From positions 3,410,001 to 3,474,000 of the forward strand of contig NZ_CP117782.1 of NCBI RefSeq assembly GCF_028657905.1: 64,000 bases of DNA, given 5' to 3'. Shown piece by piece: positions 52,953 through 62,501 of the stretch (position 1 is its first letter; the number at the start of each line of letters is the position of its first letter). The notes under the pieces are model-generated. The model saw only the letters and a list, made by a program, of their open reading frames with translations. It did not search any database and had not been told where the DNA came from. Source of the stretch: Burkholderia sp. FERM BP-3421. Its GTDB lineage: Bacteria > Pseudomonadota > Gammaproteobacteria > Burkholderiales > Burkholderiaceae. The position numbers were made by a program, and so were the translations under genes.

Positions 52953-54443
52953 ATGAACCAGCAAACAGCCGCCGTCCAGGCGAACGGCGCGGCAAGCAGC
53001 ACCGAATCCTCGCTGCTCGACGAGATCGTCGAGAAGAGCAAGGTCGCGAAATCCGATTCCGAGCACGCGCGCGCGAAGGACCTGATCGGCGAACTCGTCC
53101 ATCAGGTGCTCGACGGCACGGTGGTGGTGTCGGACAACCTGTCGGCGACGATCGACGCGCGCGTCGCGGAACTCGACCGGCTGATCTCCACGCAGCTGAG
53201 CGCGGTGATGCACGCGCCCGAGTTCCAGCGCCTCGAAAGCACCTGGCGCGGGCTCGACTATCTCGTGAAGGAAAGCAACACCGGCTCGACGATCAAGATC
53301 AAGGCGCTGCACGCGCCGAAGCGCGATCTCGTGCGCGATTTCAAGACCGCGAGCGAGTTCGACCAGAGCGCGCTGTTCAAGAAGGTCTACGAAGAAGAGT
53401 TCGGCACCTTCGGCGGCGCGCCGTTCGGCGCGCTGGTCGGCGACTACGAGATCTCGCGCCAGCCGGAAGACATGTACTTCATCGAGCAGATGTCGCATGT
53501 CGCGGCCGCCGCGCACGCGCCGTTCATCGCGTCGGCCGCGCCCGAGCTGCTCGGCCTCGAATCGTTCGCCGACCTCGGCAAGCCGCGCGATCTCGGCAAG
53601 GTGTTCGACACGGTCGAGTACGCGAAGTGGAAGTCGTTCCGCGACGCCGAGGATTCGCGCTACGTGGGCCTCACGCTGCCGCGCTTCCTGGGCCGGCTGC
53701 CGTTCAATCCGAAGGACGGCGCGACCGCGGAAGGCTTCAACTTCCTCGAGGAGGTCGACGGCACCGACCACAGCAAGTACCTGTGGTGCAACGCCGCGTG
53801 GGCGTTCGCCGCGCGCCTCACGGCCGCGTTCGACGACTTCGGCTGGTGCGCCGCGATCCGCGGCGTCGAGGGCGGCGGCCTCGTCGAGGACCTGCCGACC
53901 CACACGTTCCGCACCGACGACGGCGAGATCGCGCTCAAGTGCCCGACCGAGATCGCGATCACCGATCGCCGCGAGAAGGAGCTGAGCGACCTCGGCTTCA
54001 TCCCGCTCGTCCATTGCAAGAACTCCGACTACGCCGCGTTCTTCGCCGCGCAGTCGGTGCAGAAGCCCAAGAAATACAGCACCGACAGCGCGAATGCGAA
54101 TGCGGTGCTCTCCGCGCAACTGCAGTACATCTTCTCGGTGTCTCGTGTCGCGCACTACCTGAAGGCGATGATGCGCGACAAGATCGGAAGTTTCGCGTCG
54201 GCGCAAAACGTCGAAGTATTCCTGAATCGCTGGATTTCGCAGTACGTGCTGCTGGATGACAACGCGAGTCAGGAACAAAAAGCGCAGTTCCCGCTGCGCG
54301 AAGCCTCCGTGCAGGTCGCAGAGATTCCCGGCAAGCCGGGCTCGTATCGTTCGGTCGCGTTCCTGCGGCCGCACTTCCAGCTCGACGAGCTGTCGATCTC
54401 CCTGCGTCTGGTCGCGGATCTGCCCAAATCGGCAAACTCATAA
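52953..54443 (+). CDS. tssC: T6SS contractile sheath large subunit TssC
   Basis: A 496-residue TssC/VipB with the conserved LIGDYEIS-like stretch (VGDYEISRQPEDMYFIEQM), PRFLGRLPFNPKDG, and the C-terminal KPGSYRSVAFLRPHFQLDEL. Full family length. It follows tssB and precedes hcp. Confidence 0.96.
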   Translation: MNQQTAAVQANGAASSTESSLLDEIVEKSKVAKSDSEHARAKDLIGELVHQVLDGTVVVSDNLSATIDARVAELDRLISTQLSAVMHAPEFQRLESTWRGLDYLVKESNTGSTIKIKALHAPKRDLVRDFKTASEFDQSALFKKVYEEEFGTFGGAPFGALVGDYEISRQPEDMYFIEQMSHVAAAAHAPFIASAAPELLGLESFADLGKPRDLGKVFDTVEYAKWKSFRDAEDSRYVGLTLPRFLGRLPFNPKDGATAEGFNFLEEVDGTDHSKYLWCNAAWAFAARLTAAFDDFGWCAAIRGVEGGGLVEDLPTHTFRTDDGEIALKCPTEIAITDRREKELSDLGFIPLVHCKNSDYAAFFAAQSVQKPKKYSTDSANANAVLSAQLQYIFSVSRVAHYLKAMMRDKIGSFASAQNVEVFLNRWISQYVLLDDNASQEQKAQFPLREASVQVAEIPGKPGSYRSVAFLRPHFQLDELSISLRLVADLPKSANS

Positions 54444-54457
54444 ACGAAGCAAAATCG

Positions 54458-54476
54458 CCCGGGCGGGCCGCCCGGG
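54458..54476 (+). other. GC-rich hairpin in the tssC-hcp gap
   Basis: CCCGGGC (54458-54464) pairs with GCCCGGG (54470-54476) over a 5-nt loop, 39 nt before the hcp start. There is no T-run, so it is more likely an RNA stability or processing element than a terminator. Confidence 0.45.
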
Positions 54477-54515
54477 TAGGAAGTTAAAACCACCTCTTTG
54501 GGGAGTCGACGCGTC

Positions 54516-55019
54516 ATGTTAGACATCTATCTGAAATTCGGGAACCCGGCCATCCAGGGTGAATCGCAGGACAAGGATCACGCCAACTGGGTCGAAGTGA
54601 AATCGTGGGATCACTCGATCGTGCAGCCGCGTTCGGCGACGTCGTCGACCTCGGGCGGCCACACGTCGGAGCGCTGCGAGCACGGCGACATGGTCTTCAC
54701 GAAGGAAATCGACAAGGTCAGCCCGCTGCTGTACCAGCACGCATCGGGCGGCACCACGTTCGACGAGGTCTCGATCGACTTCATGCGCTCGGACGGCGAA
54801 GGCCAGCGCGTCAAGTACCTCGAGATCAAGCTGAAGTACGTGATCATCTCCAGCGTGACGCCGAGCGTGCAGAAGGAAGGCCTGCCGGTCGAGCAGTTCT
54901 CGCTGAAGTACGCCGCGGTCCAGTGGAAGCAGACCCAGCAGAAGATCGGCGGCAACCAGGGCGGCAACACCCAGGGCGCCTGGAGCCTGACGAAGAACGA
55001 CAAGACCTACGCGGTCTAA
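54516..55019 (+). CDS. hcp: T6SS tube protein Hcp
   Basis: A 167-residue Hcp: MLDIYLKFGNPAIQGES, VEVKSWDHSIVQPRSA-like start of the beta barrel, GDMVFTKEIDKVSPLLYQHA, and the C-terminal AWSLTKNDKTYAV. ATG 54516 has GGGGAG about 17 nt upstream (GGGGAGTCGAC). Hcp hexamers form the tube. Flanked by hairpins on both sides, consistent with high, separately controlled expression. Confidence 0.96.
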   Translation: MLDIYLKFGNPAIQGESQDKDHANWVEVKSWDHSIVQPRSATSSTSGGHTSERCEHGDMVFTKEIDKVSPLLYQHASGGTTFDEVSIDFMRSDGEGQRVKYLEIKLKYVIISSVTPSVQKEGLPVEQFSLKYAAVQWKQTQQKIGGNQGGNTQGAWSLTKNDKTYAV

Positions 55020-55026
55020 GCGTTCG

Positions 55027-55062
55027 ACGGAAACGGGGCACGGCGTGCCCCGTTTCCGTTTT
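55027..55062 (+). terminator. Strong hairpin with T-run between hcp and tssE
   Basis: A perfect 14-bp stem ACGGAAACGGGGCA / TGCCCCGTTTCCGT (55027-55040 and 55046-55059), extended by one C-G pair, with a short loop and a TTTT run. It lies 8 nt after the hcp stop and about 15 nt before the tssE start. As the downstream genes are essential for T6SS, it probably acts as a partial terminator or mRNA-end stabiliser. Confidence 0.8.
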
Positions 55063-55076
55063 GCGTCCTGCCTCCG

Positions 55077-55559
55077 ATGAAACGCTTCGAGCCGAGTTTT
55101 CTCGACAAGCTGTTCGACGACGAACCGCATCTGCCGGCCTCTCCGGCCATGCGGCAGTTGTCGCTGGAAGAACTGAAGAACACCGTCGCCCGCGACGTCG
55201 AGGCGATCCTCAATACGCGGATCGCGCTGACCGAGCAGGATCTGGCGACGCTGCCGGAGTGCCAGCGCTCGGTGCTGACCTACGGGCTCAACGACTTCGC
55301 GGGGCTCAGCCTCGCGAGCCACTACGACCGGACCTTCATCTGCAAGTCGATCCAGCAGGCGATCGCGCGGCACGAGCCGCGGCTGCAGCAGGTCGCGGTC
55401 ACGTTTGAACTGAACGAGCAGTCGACCAACGCGTTGTATTTCGCGATCCAGGCGCTCCTCGTCGTGCACCCGGCGGAAGAACCGGTGAACTTCGACGCGA
55501 TGCTGCAGCCGTCGACGCTGCAATATTCGGTGACGCGCACGCGCGCCGCCAAGGTATAG
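55077..55559 (+). CDS. tssE: T6SS baseplate subunit TssE (gp25-like)
   Basis: A 160-residue gp25-like protein: FLDKLFDDEP at the start, LKNTVARDVEAILNTR and SVLTYGLNDFAGLS, ending with EPVNFDAMLQPSTLQYSVTR. It is the baseplate component that initiates sheath assembly. It begins 57 nt after hcp, immediately after the hairpin. Confidence 0.95.
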   Translation: MKRFEPSFLDKLFDDEPHLPASPAMRQLSLEELKNTVARDVEAILNTRIALTEQDLATLPECQRSVLTYGLNDFAGLSLASHYDRTFICKSIQQAIARHEPRLQQVAVTFELNEQSTNALYFAIQALLVVHPAEEPVNFDAMLQPSTLQYSVTRTRAAKV

Positions 55560-55643
55560 ACCAGCCTGCCGCGGCACGCGCCGGGCGCCGCGCGGCGCCC
55601 TTCGGCCGGTCGGCAGTGAAGTGTGAGGTTTCGGGGATCATCG

Positions 55644-57482
55644 ATGGAAGAGCTGCTGCCGTACTACGAACGCGAATTATCGTTTTTGCGGCGCTATTCG
55701 CACGATTTCGCGAATCGATACCCGAAGATCGCCGCGCGCCTCGCGCTGTCCGGCGAGCACTGCGAGGATCCGCACGTCGAGCGCATGATCGAGTCGTTCG
55801 CGCTCCTGGGCGCGCGCATCAACAAGAAGCTCGACGACGACTACCCCGAATTCACCGAGGCGCTGCTCGAAGTCCTCTATCCGCACTATCTGCGGCCGTT
55901 CCCGTCGTGCTCGATCGCGCAGTTCGCGCCGTCCGCGACGCTCGCGCAGCAGACCGAGCCGTTCGTCGTCGCGCGCGGCACCGAGCTGAAGAGCCGCGCG
56001 ATCCGCGGCGTGCAATGCCAGTTCCGCACCGCCTACGACGTGACGCTCGCGCCGATCCGCATCAGCGAGGCGCGCTACGCGTCGATCGCGACCGCGCCGA
56101 GCGCGACCGTGCTGCCCGGCAACGCCACCGGCGTGATCTCGATCACCTTCGAGTCGACCGCGCCGCAGCTCGATCTCGCGGCGCTGAAGGTCGGGCGGCT
56201 GCGCGCGCACCTGCACGGCGAGCAGTCGTTCGTCGCCGCGCTGTCGGACTGCCTGTTCGCCAATGCGCTCGCGACCTATGTCGAGGCCGAGCGCAACGGC
56301 CAGTGGCGCGCGGTGCGCCAGACGCCGTTCGAGCAGGCGGGCTTCGACGAGGCCGACGCGCTGATCGACTATCCGGCCAAGTCGCATCCCGCCTACCGGC
56401 TGCTGACCGAGTATTTCGCGTTTCCCGACAAGTTCGACTTCGTCGACTTCGATCTCGCCGCGCTCGCGCGCCAGGCGGGTCGCTGCCACCGGCTGACGCT
56501 GCACGTGGTGCTCAAGGAGGTGCGCGGCGACTCGCACGTGGCGCGGCTGCTCGACATGCTGTCGGCGCATCACTTCCGGCTGTTCTGCACGCCGGTCGTC
56601 AACCTGTTCAAGCAGCACGGCGAGCCGATCCGGATCAACCATCAGGCGGTGTCCTACCCGGTGATCGCCGAATCGCGGCGCGCCTTCGCCTACGAGGTGT
56701 ATTCGATCGACTCGGTGCACCTGGTGCGGCAGACCGCGCATGAGGAAGCGGTGATCGAGTTCCGGCCGTTCTACTCGCTGCATCACGGCGAGGCGGCGCG
56801 CGCCGGCCACTACTGGTTCGCGCGGCGCAACGACTGGGTCGCGCAGAAGAGCCCCGGCTACGAGACCGAGATCTCGATCGTCGACATCGATTTCGAGCCG
56901 GCCGCGCCGCAGACCGACACCCTGAGCCTCGACCTCACGTGCACCAACCGCGACCTGCCGGCGGGGCTCGCGACGGGCCTCGAAGGCGGCGACCTGTTCC
57001 TCGACGGCGGCGCGCAGACGGGCGCGATCTCGATGCTGCGCCGGCCGACGCCGAGCGTGCGCTTCGAGCGGGGCCGCTCGGTGCACTGGCGGCTGATCTC
57101 GCATCTCGCGCTCAATCACGTCTCGCTCGCCGACCACGGGCTCGCCGCGCTCAAGGAAATGCTCACGCTCTACGACCTGCGGCGCACCGCGGTGTCGATC
57201 CGCCATATCGACGGGATCGTCGGCATCGAGCAGAAGGGCGCCGTGCAGTGGCTGCCGGGCAAGCCGTTCGCGACCTTCGTGCGCGGCATCGAGGTGCGCG
57301 TGACGGTCGACGAGGAGCATTTCGTCGGCACGAGCCTCGCCTCGTTCGTGCGGGTCATCGACACGTTCTTCGGCCTCTACGTGCACCTGAACAGCTTTGT
57401 CCAACTGATCGTCGTGTCGAAGCGCACCGGCGAGGAGATCATCCGATGCAAACCACGCAGCGGCGAATCGATCCTGGCGTAG
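55644..57482 (+). CDS. tssF: T6SS baseplate subunit TssF
   Basis: A 612-residue TssF/VasA: EELLPYYERELSFLRRYSHDFANRYPKIA is the family start. YLRPFPSCSIAQF and RLLTEYFAFPDKFDF are also typical. ATG 55644 is preferred over upstream in-frame 55623. Overlaps tssG by 37 nt. Confidence 0.95.
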   Translation: MEELLPYYERELSFLRRYSHDFANRYPKIAARLALSGEHCEDPHVERMIESFALLGARINKKLDDDYPEFTEALLEVLYPHYLRPFPSCSIAQFAPSATLAQQTEPFVVARGTELKSRAIRGVQCQFRTAYDVTLAPIRISEARYASIATAPSATVLPGNATGVISITFESTAPQLDLAALKVGRLRAHLHGEQSFVAALSDCLFANALATYVEAERNGQWRAVRQTPFEQAGFDEADALIDYPAKSHPAYRLLTEYFAFPDKFDFVDFDLAALARQAGRCHRLTLHVVLKEVRGDSHVARLLDMLSAHHFRLFCTPVVNLFKQHGEPIRINHQAVSYPVIAESRRAFAYEVYSIDSVHLVRQTAHEEAVIEFRPFYSLHHGEAARAGHYWFARRNDWVAQKSPGYETEISIVDIDFEPAAPQTDTLSLDLTCTNRDLPAGLATGLEGGDLFLDGGAQTGAISMLRRPTPSVRFERGRSVHWRLISHLALNHVSLADHGLAALKEMLTLYDLRRTAVSIRHIDGIVGIEQKGAVQWLPGKPFATFVRGIEVRVTVDEEHFVGTSLASFVRVIDTFFGLYVHLNSFVQLIVVSKRTGEEIIRCKPRSGESILA

Positions 57483-58552
57483 TCGAGCGGCTGCTCGACG
57501 AACCGCACCGCTTCGAGTTCTTCCAGGCGGTGCGGCTGCTCGAGACCTGGTTCGGGCGGCGCGCCTCCGACGTGCGCTACGCGGCGCGGCCGGGCGAGAT
57601 CGTCGCGCGGCGCATCGGCTTTCGCAACACGATCTCGCTCAGCTTCCCGCCGAGCGAGCTCGAGCGCGCGCGTTCGTTCGACGCGGCGGGCGCGCTGCTC
57701 AAGCGCGACGGCGACGGCGCGGCCGGGGAGGCCGAGACCGTACACGAGGTCGAGCGGGTCGAACTGACGCCGGCGTTCTTCGGGCTCCTGGGCGGACAGG
57801 GCGCGCTGCCGCTGCACTACACCGAGCAGATCATCGCGCGCGAGCAGATCAAGCGCGACCACGCGGCGCGCGAATTCTTCGACGTGTTCTCGAACCGCGC
57901 GACCGCGCTGTTCTACGCGGCGTGGAAGAAGTACCGGCTGCCGCTCCACTACGAGCTGGACCGCGACGAGCGCTACCTGCCGCTGCTGCTGTCGCTCGCG
58001 GGCGTGTCGAACGCCGACGCGCGCAGCAGCGTGCAGGAGGGCCCGGGCGCGCTGATCGACGAGGCGATCGCGGGCTATGCGCTGGCCGCGCGGCACCGGC
58101 CGGTGTCGGCCGCCTACCTGCAGCGCACCCTGTCCGAGTATTTCCGCGTGCCGATCCGCGTCGAGCAGTTCGTCGGCAAGTGGTACGACGTGCCGCCCGA
58201 CCAACTGACCGTGATCGGCAACGTCAACGCGACGCTGGGCGCGACGGCGCTGGTCGGCGAGCGGGTCTGGCAGCGCGACATGCGCGCTCGGCTCGTGGTC
58301 GGGCCGCTGTCGAAGCGCGACTACGAGGCGTTCCTGCCCGGCGAGGAGCGCGCGGTCGCGCTCGAACGGATGCTGACGCTGCTGGCCGGCGTGACGCTCG
58401 AATACGAGGTGTCGCTCGTGCTCAAGCACAGCGAGGTCGGCGCGAGCGTGCTGAGCGGCGGCGCGCGGCTCGGCTGGGACGCGTTCCTGTGCACGCGCGC
58501 GGCGGTGCGCGACCGCGCCGACGCGCGCTACGAACTGCATGTCATTCACTGA
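57446..58552 (+). CDS. tssG: T6SS baseplate subunit TssG
   Basis: A 368-residue TssG/VasB: ERLLDEPHRFEFFQAVRLLE at the start, LTPAFFGLLGGQGALPLHYTE in the middle, and RLGWDAFLCTR at the end. Start ATG 57446 lies inside the tssF 3' end (37-nt overlap), implying coupled translation of the TssF-TssG complex. Confidence 0.95.
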   Translation: MQTTQRRIDPGVVERLLDEPHRFEFFQAVRLLETWFGRRASDVRYAARPGEIVARRIGFRNTISLSFPPSELERARSFDAAGALLKRDGDGAAGEAETVHEVERVELTPAFFGLLGGQGALPLHYTEQIIAREQIKRDHAAREFFDVFSNRATALFYAAWKKYRLPLHYELDRDERYLPLLLSLAGVSNADARSSVQEGPGALIDEAIAGYALAARHRPVSAAYLQRTLSEYFRVPIRVEQFVGKWYDVPPDQLTVIGNVNATLGATALVGERVWQRDMRARLVVGPLSKRDYEAFLPGEERAVALERMLTLLAGVTLEYEVSLVLKHSEVGASVLSGGARLGWDAFLCTRAAVRDRADARYELHVIH

Positions 58553-58585
58553 TAACAACGATCGAACCTGAGTGGACCGTATCCC

Positions 58586-61249
58586 ATGAGCACGCCTCTG
58601 AAGACCCTGATTGCGAAACTGAATCCGATTTCCCGGAAGGCGACGGAGCGCGCGGCGAGCCTGTGCTTTTCACGCGGTCAGTTCGAGGTCGATCTCGAAC
58701 ACCTGTTCGTCGCGCTGCTCGACGAGGCGACGGGCGACCTGCCGCTCGTGCTGCGCGCGAGCGGCGTCGATCCGCACGCGCTGCGCGCCGACCTGGAGCG
58801 CGAGCTTGAAAAGCTGAAGACCGGCAACACGCGCACGCCGGTGTTCTCGGCGCATCTGGCCGGCTTGTTCGAACAGGCGTGGCTGATCGCGTCGCTCGAT
58901 TCGCAGATCGGCCGGATCCGCTCGGGGCACCTGCTGCTCGCGCTGCTGACCGGGCCGGACCTCGCGCAGTTCGCCCAGCGCATGTCGCTGCAGTTCGCGC
59001 GGGTGCGCGTGACCGATCTCAAGCACAAGTTCGACGAACTGACGGCCGGCTCGGTCGAGGCGGAGCCGCGGCAGGGCGAGGCCGATGCGGCGGTGCCCGA
59101 CGGCAGCGACGCCGGCGCGGCGGCCGGCCCGTCGAAGACGCCGGCGCTCGACACCTACACGACCGACCTCACGCAGCGCGCCCGCGAAGGCCGCATCGAT
59201 CCGGTGATCGGCCGCGAGGCGGAGATCCGCCAGGCCATCGACATCCTGATGCGACGGCGCCAGAACAACCCGATCATGACCGGCGAGGCCGGGGTCGGCA
59301 AGACCGCGGTGGTCGAGGGGCTCGCGCTGCGGATCGCCGCGGACGACGTGCCGCCGCCGCTGCGCGGCGTCGCGCTGCGCGCGCTCGACATGGGCCTCCT
59401 GCAGGCCGGCGCGAGCGTGAAGGGCGAATTCGAGAACCGGCTGAAGAGCGTGATCGAGGAGGTCAAGCAAAGCCCGCACCCGATCATCCTGTTCATCGAC
59501 GAGGCGCACACGATCATCGGCGCGGGCGGCCAGGCCGGCCAGAACGACGCGGCGAACCTGCTCAAGCCCGCGCTCGCGCGCGGCGAGCTGCGCACGATCG
59601 CGGCGACCACCTGGAGCGAATACAAGAAGTACTTCGAGAAGGACGCGGCGCTCGCGCGGCGCTTCCAGGTCGTGAAGGTCGAGGAGCCGTCCGAGCCGCT
59701 CGCGGCGGCGATGCTGCGCGGCATGGCGGGGCTGATGGAACGCCACTTCAACGTGCGGATCCTCGACGACGCGATCACCGAGGCGGTGCGCCTGTCACAC
59801 CGCTACATCAGCGGCCGGCAGCTGCCGGACAAGGCGATCAGCGTGCTCGACACCGCCTGCGCGAAGGTCGCGCTCGCGCACAGCGCGACGCCCGCCGCGA
59901 TCGACGACACCCGCAAGCGCATCGAGCGGATCGAGGTCGAGCTGACCGCGCTCGAACGCGAGGCGGCGGCCGGCGCGCATCATGACGCGCGGCTCGCCGA
60001 ACTGCGTGCCGAGCGCGACGCGGACCTCGACGCGCTGCGCGCGGACGAGGCGCGCTACGCGGCGGAGCGCGCGCAGGTCGAGGAGATCGGCGCGCTGCGC
60101 GCGATGCTCGACGCGGCGCGCGAGCCGTCGGCCGAGGGCGGCCGGATCGACGCTGAGGCGACGCGCGCCCAGCTGGAGTCACGCGTGGCCGCGTTGCGCG
60201 AATTGCAGGGCGCGCAGCCGATGGTGCCGCTGCAGGTGGATGCGCAGGTGGTGGCCGAGATCGTCGCGTCGTGGACCGGGATTCCGCTCGGCCGCATGGT
60301 GAAGGACGAGATCCAGACCGTGCTGAACCTGCAGGGGCTGCTCGCCGCGCGCGTGATCGGCCAGGATCATGCGCTGGAGGCGATCATGCAGCGCGTGCGC
60401 ACCGCGAGCGCGAGCCTGGAGGATCCGAACAAGCCGCGCGGCGTGTTCATGTTCGTCGGACCGTCGGGCGTCGGCAAGACCGAAACCGCGCTCGCGCTCG
60501 CCGACATCCTGTACGGCGGCGAACGCAAGCTCGTCACGATCAACATGAGCGAGTACCAGGAGGCGCACAGCGTGTCGGGGCTGAAGGGTTCGCCGCCGGG
60601 CTACGTCGGCTACGGCGAGGGCGGCGTGCTGACCGAGGCCGTGCGCCGCAATCCGTATTCGGTGGTGCTGCTCGACGAGGTCGAGAAGGCGCACCCGGAC
60701 GTGCTGGAGATGTTCTTCCAGGTGTTCGACAAGGGCGCGATGGACGACGCCGAGGGGCGCGAGATCGACTTCCGCAACACGCTGATCATCCTGACCTCGA
60801 ACGTCGGTTCGTCCGCGGTGATGCAGGCGTGCCTGAACAAGACGCCGGAGGAGCTGCCCGATGCGGACGCGCTCGCCGAGACGCTGCGCCCGCAGCTGTA
60901 CAAGACCTTCAAGCCCGCGTTCCTCGGCCGCATGAAGGTGGTGCCGTACTACCCGATCTCCGACGACGTGCTGGCGGAGATCATCGAACTGAAGCTGGAG
61001 CGCATCCGCCGGCGCATCGAGACGAACCACCAGGCGGTGTTCGAATGGGACGAATCGCTGGTCGAGGCGGTGCTCGCGCGCTGCACCGAGGTCGATTCGG
61101 GCGCGCGCAACGTCGACCACATCCTGAACGGCACGCTGCTGCCGGAGATCGCCGGGCACGTGCTCGGCCGGATCGCCGACGGCGCGGCGCTGGCGCGCAT
61201 CGCGGTGCGCGCGGACGACGCGGGCGCGTTCGAGTACACGGTCGAATGA
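58586..61249 (+). CDS. clpV: T6SS sheath-recycling AAA+ ATPase ClpV (TssH)
   Basis: An 887-residue Clp ATPase: N-terminal double-Clp repeat (about 1-165), NBD1 Walker A GEAGVGKT (233-240) with Walker B IILFIDEAHT, a coiled middle domain (about 420-540), and NBD2 Walker A GPSGVGKT (625-632) with VVLLDEVEKAHP. It disassembles contracted sheath through the TssC N-terminus. Located between tssG and tssA. Confidence 0.96.
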   Translation: MSTPLKTLIAKLNPISRKATERAASLCFSRGQFEVDLEHLFVALLDEATGDLPLVLRASGVDPHALRADLERELEKLKTGNTRTPVFSAHLAGLFEQAWLIASLDSQIGRIRSGHLLLALLTGPDLAQFAQRMSLQFARVRVTDLKHKFDELTAGSVEAEPRQGEADAAVPDGSDAGAAAGPSKTPALDTYTTDLTQRAREGRIDPVIGREAEIRQAIDILMRRRQNNPIMTGEAGVGKTAVVEGLALRIAADDVPPPLRGVALRALDMGLLQAGASVKGEFENRLKSVIEEVKQSPHPIILFIDEAHTIIGAGGQAGQNDAANLLKPALARGELRTIAATTWSEYKKYFEKDAALARRFQVVKVEEPSEPLAAAMLRGMAGLMERHFNVRILDDAITEAVRLSHRYISGRQLPDKAISVLDTACAKVALAHSATPAAIDDTRKRIERIEVELTALEREAAAGAHHDARLAELRAERDADLDALRADEARYAAERAQVEEIGALRAMLDAAREPSAEGGRIDAEATRAQLESRVAALRELQGAQPMVPLQVDAQVVAEIVASWTGIPLGRMVKDEIQTVLNLQGLLAARVIGQDHALEAIMQRVRTASASLEDPNKPRGVFMFVGPSGVGKTETALALADILYGGERKLVTINMSEYQEAHSVSGLKGSPPGYVGYGEGGVLTEAVRRNPYSVVLLDEVEKAHPDVLEMFFQVFDKGAMDDAEGREIDFRNTLIILTSNVGSSAVMQACLNKTPEELPDADALAETLRPQLYKTFKPAFLGRMKVVPYYPISDDVLAEIIELKLERIRRRIETNHQAVFEWDESLVEAVLARCTEVDSGARNVDHILNGTLLPEIAGHVLGRIADGAALARIAVRADDAGAFEYTVE

Positions 61250-61326
61250 CGCCGCGGCGCCCGCGCGACAGGCGGGCGCCGCGCTTACACGGATTCACGC
61301 TGTCATGAATTGCTGAGCCTCACACC

Positions 61327-62460
61327 ATGCCGATCAAGCTTTCCGAACTGCTGGCGCCTGTCAGCGACACCTCGCCGTGCGGCGACGATCTCCTGTTCTC
61401 GTCGGAATTCGACGCGATCCAGCACGCGCGCAAGTTCGACGATCCGTCGCTCGATCAGGGCGAGTGGATCACCGAGATCAAGGAGGCCGACTGGGGCTTC
61501 GTCGTCGATCATGCGGCCGAGCTGTTGCGCGGCCAGACCAAGGACCTGCGGCTCGCCGTGTGGCTCACCGAGGCGCTCGCGCTGGAGGAGGGCGTCACGG
61601 GGCTCACGCAGGGCTACGCGCTGCTGACGGGGCTGTGCCGTCAATACTGGGAGCAGGTGCATCCGCTGCCCGAGGGCGACGACGCCGAATACCGGCTCGG
61701 CAACGTCGCGTGGCTCGCGACGCGCACGGCCGAGCTGCTGCGCGCGGTGCCGCTGACGGAGGGCGCGTCGAGCGCCTACAGCGCGCTCGACTGGGAGATC
61801 GCGCAGCACGTCGCGCAGGCGGTCAAGCGCGATCCCGAGCACGCGGACGACATCGCGCGCGGCAAGCCCGCGGTCGAGCAGATCGAGGCGTCGAAGCGGA
61901 TGACGCCGGTGGCGTTCTACGCGACGCTGCTCGGCAACCTGAGTGCGTTCGAGGTGGAGCTGAACGCGCTCGAACAGGAACTCGACCAGCGCGCCGGCGA
62001 TGCCGCGCCGAGCTTCCGGCAGGCGCGCGATGCGTTCCGCGGCGTGTACCTGCTGGCCGAGCGCTTCGCGCGCGAGCAAGGCCTGTCGACCGATGCGCCG
62101 AAGGCCGCGCCGGCGCCCGATGCGCCGCCGGCGGTGGGGCGCGCGGAACCGTCGTTCAAGACCCCGCTTCAATTGGAGGAAGCCGTGCCGACCTCAACTG
62201 TCGCCGCCCGTCCGGTCACGCCGGCGCCCATCGTGATCGCGGGGATCCAGAACCGCGCGCAGGCCGTCGAGCAATTGCGCTCGGTCGCGCGCTACTTCCG
62301 TGCGACCGAGCCGCACAGCCCGGTCGCGTATCTGGCGGACAAGGCGGCGGAGTGGGCCGACATGCCGCTGCACCAGTGGCTGGCCTCGGTCGTCAAGGAT
62401 GACGGCTCGCTCGCGCACCTGCGCGAATTGCTCGGCGTGAAGTCCGACGAGGGCAACTGA
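61327..62460 (+). CDS. tssA: T6SS protein TssA (ImpA-like)
   Basis: A 377-residue TssA: N-terminal ImpA_N domain (SELLAPVSDTSPCGDDLLFSSEFD start, TKDLRLAVWLTEALALEEG), an Ala/Pro-rich linker (about 255-300) and a short C-terminal domain (AVEQLRSVARYFRATEPHSPVAYL, MPLHQWLASVVKD). It coordinates sheath/tube polymerisation. Last gene of the + operon, convergent with tagN. Confidence 0.93.
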   Translation: MPIKLSELLAPVSDTSPCGDDLLFSSEFDAIQHARKFDDPSLDQGEWITEIKEADWGFVVDHAAELLRGQTKDLRLAVWLTEALALEEGVTGLTQGYALLTGLCRQYWEQVHPLPEGDDAEYRLGNVAWLATRTAELLRAVPLTEGASSAYSALDWEIAQHVAQAVKRDPEHADDIARGKPAVEQIEASKRMTPVAFYATLLGNLSAFEVELNALEQELDQRAGDAAPSFRQARDAFRGVYLLAERFAREQGLSTDAPKAAPAPDAPPAVGRAEPSFKTPLQLEEAVPTSTVAARPVTPAPIVIAGIQNRAQAVEQLRSVARYFRATEPHSPVAYLADKAAEWADMPLHQWLASVVKDDGSLAHLRELLGVKSDEGN

Positions 62461-62501
62461 GCGCGCGGAGCACCCGGCCGGACTTGCCGCGCGCCGGACG
62501 C

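Noticed and set aside
51669..54374. 901-codon open frame on the - strand
   Set aside because: Antisense to the TPR lipoprotein, tssB and tssC, all of which are clearly real; compositional shadow.
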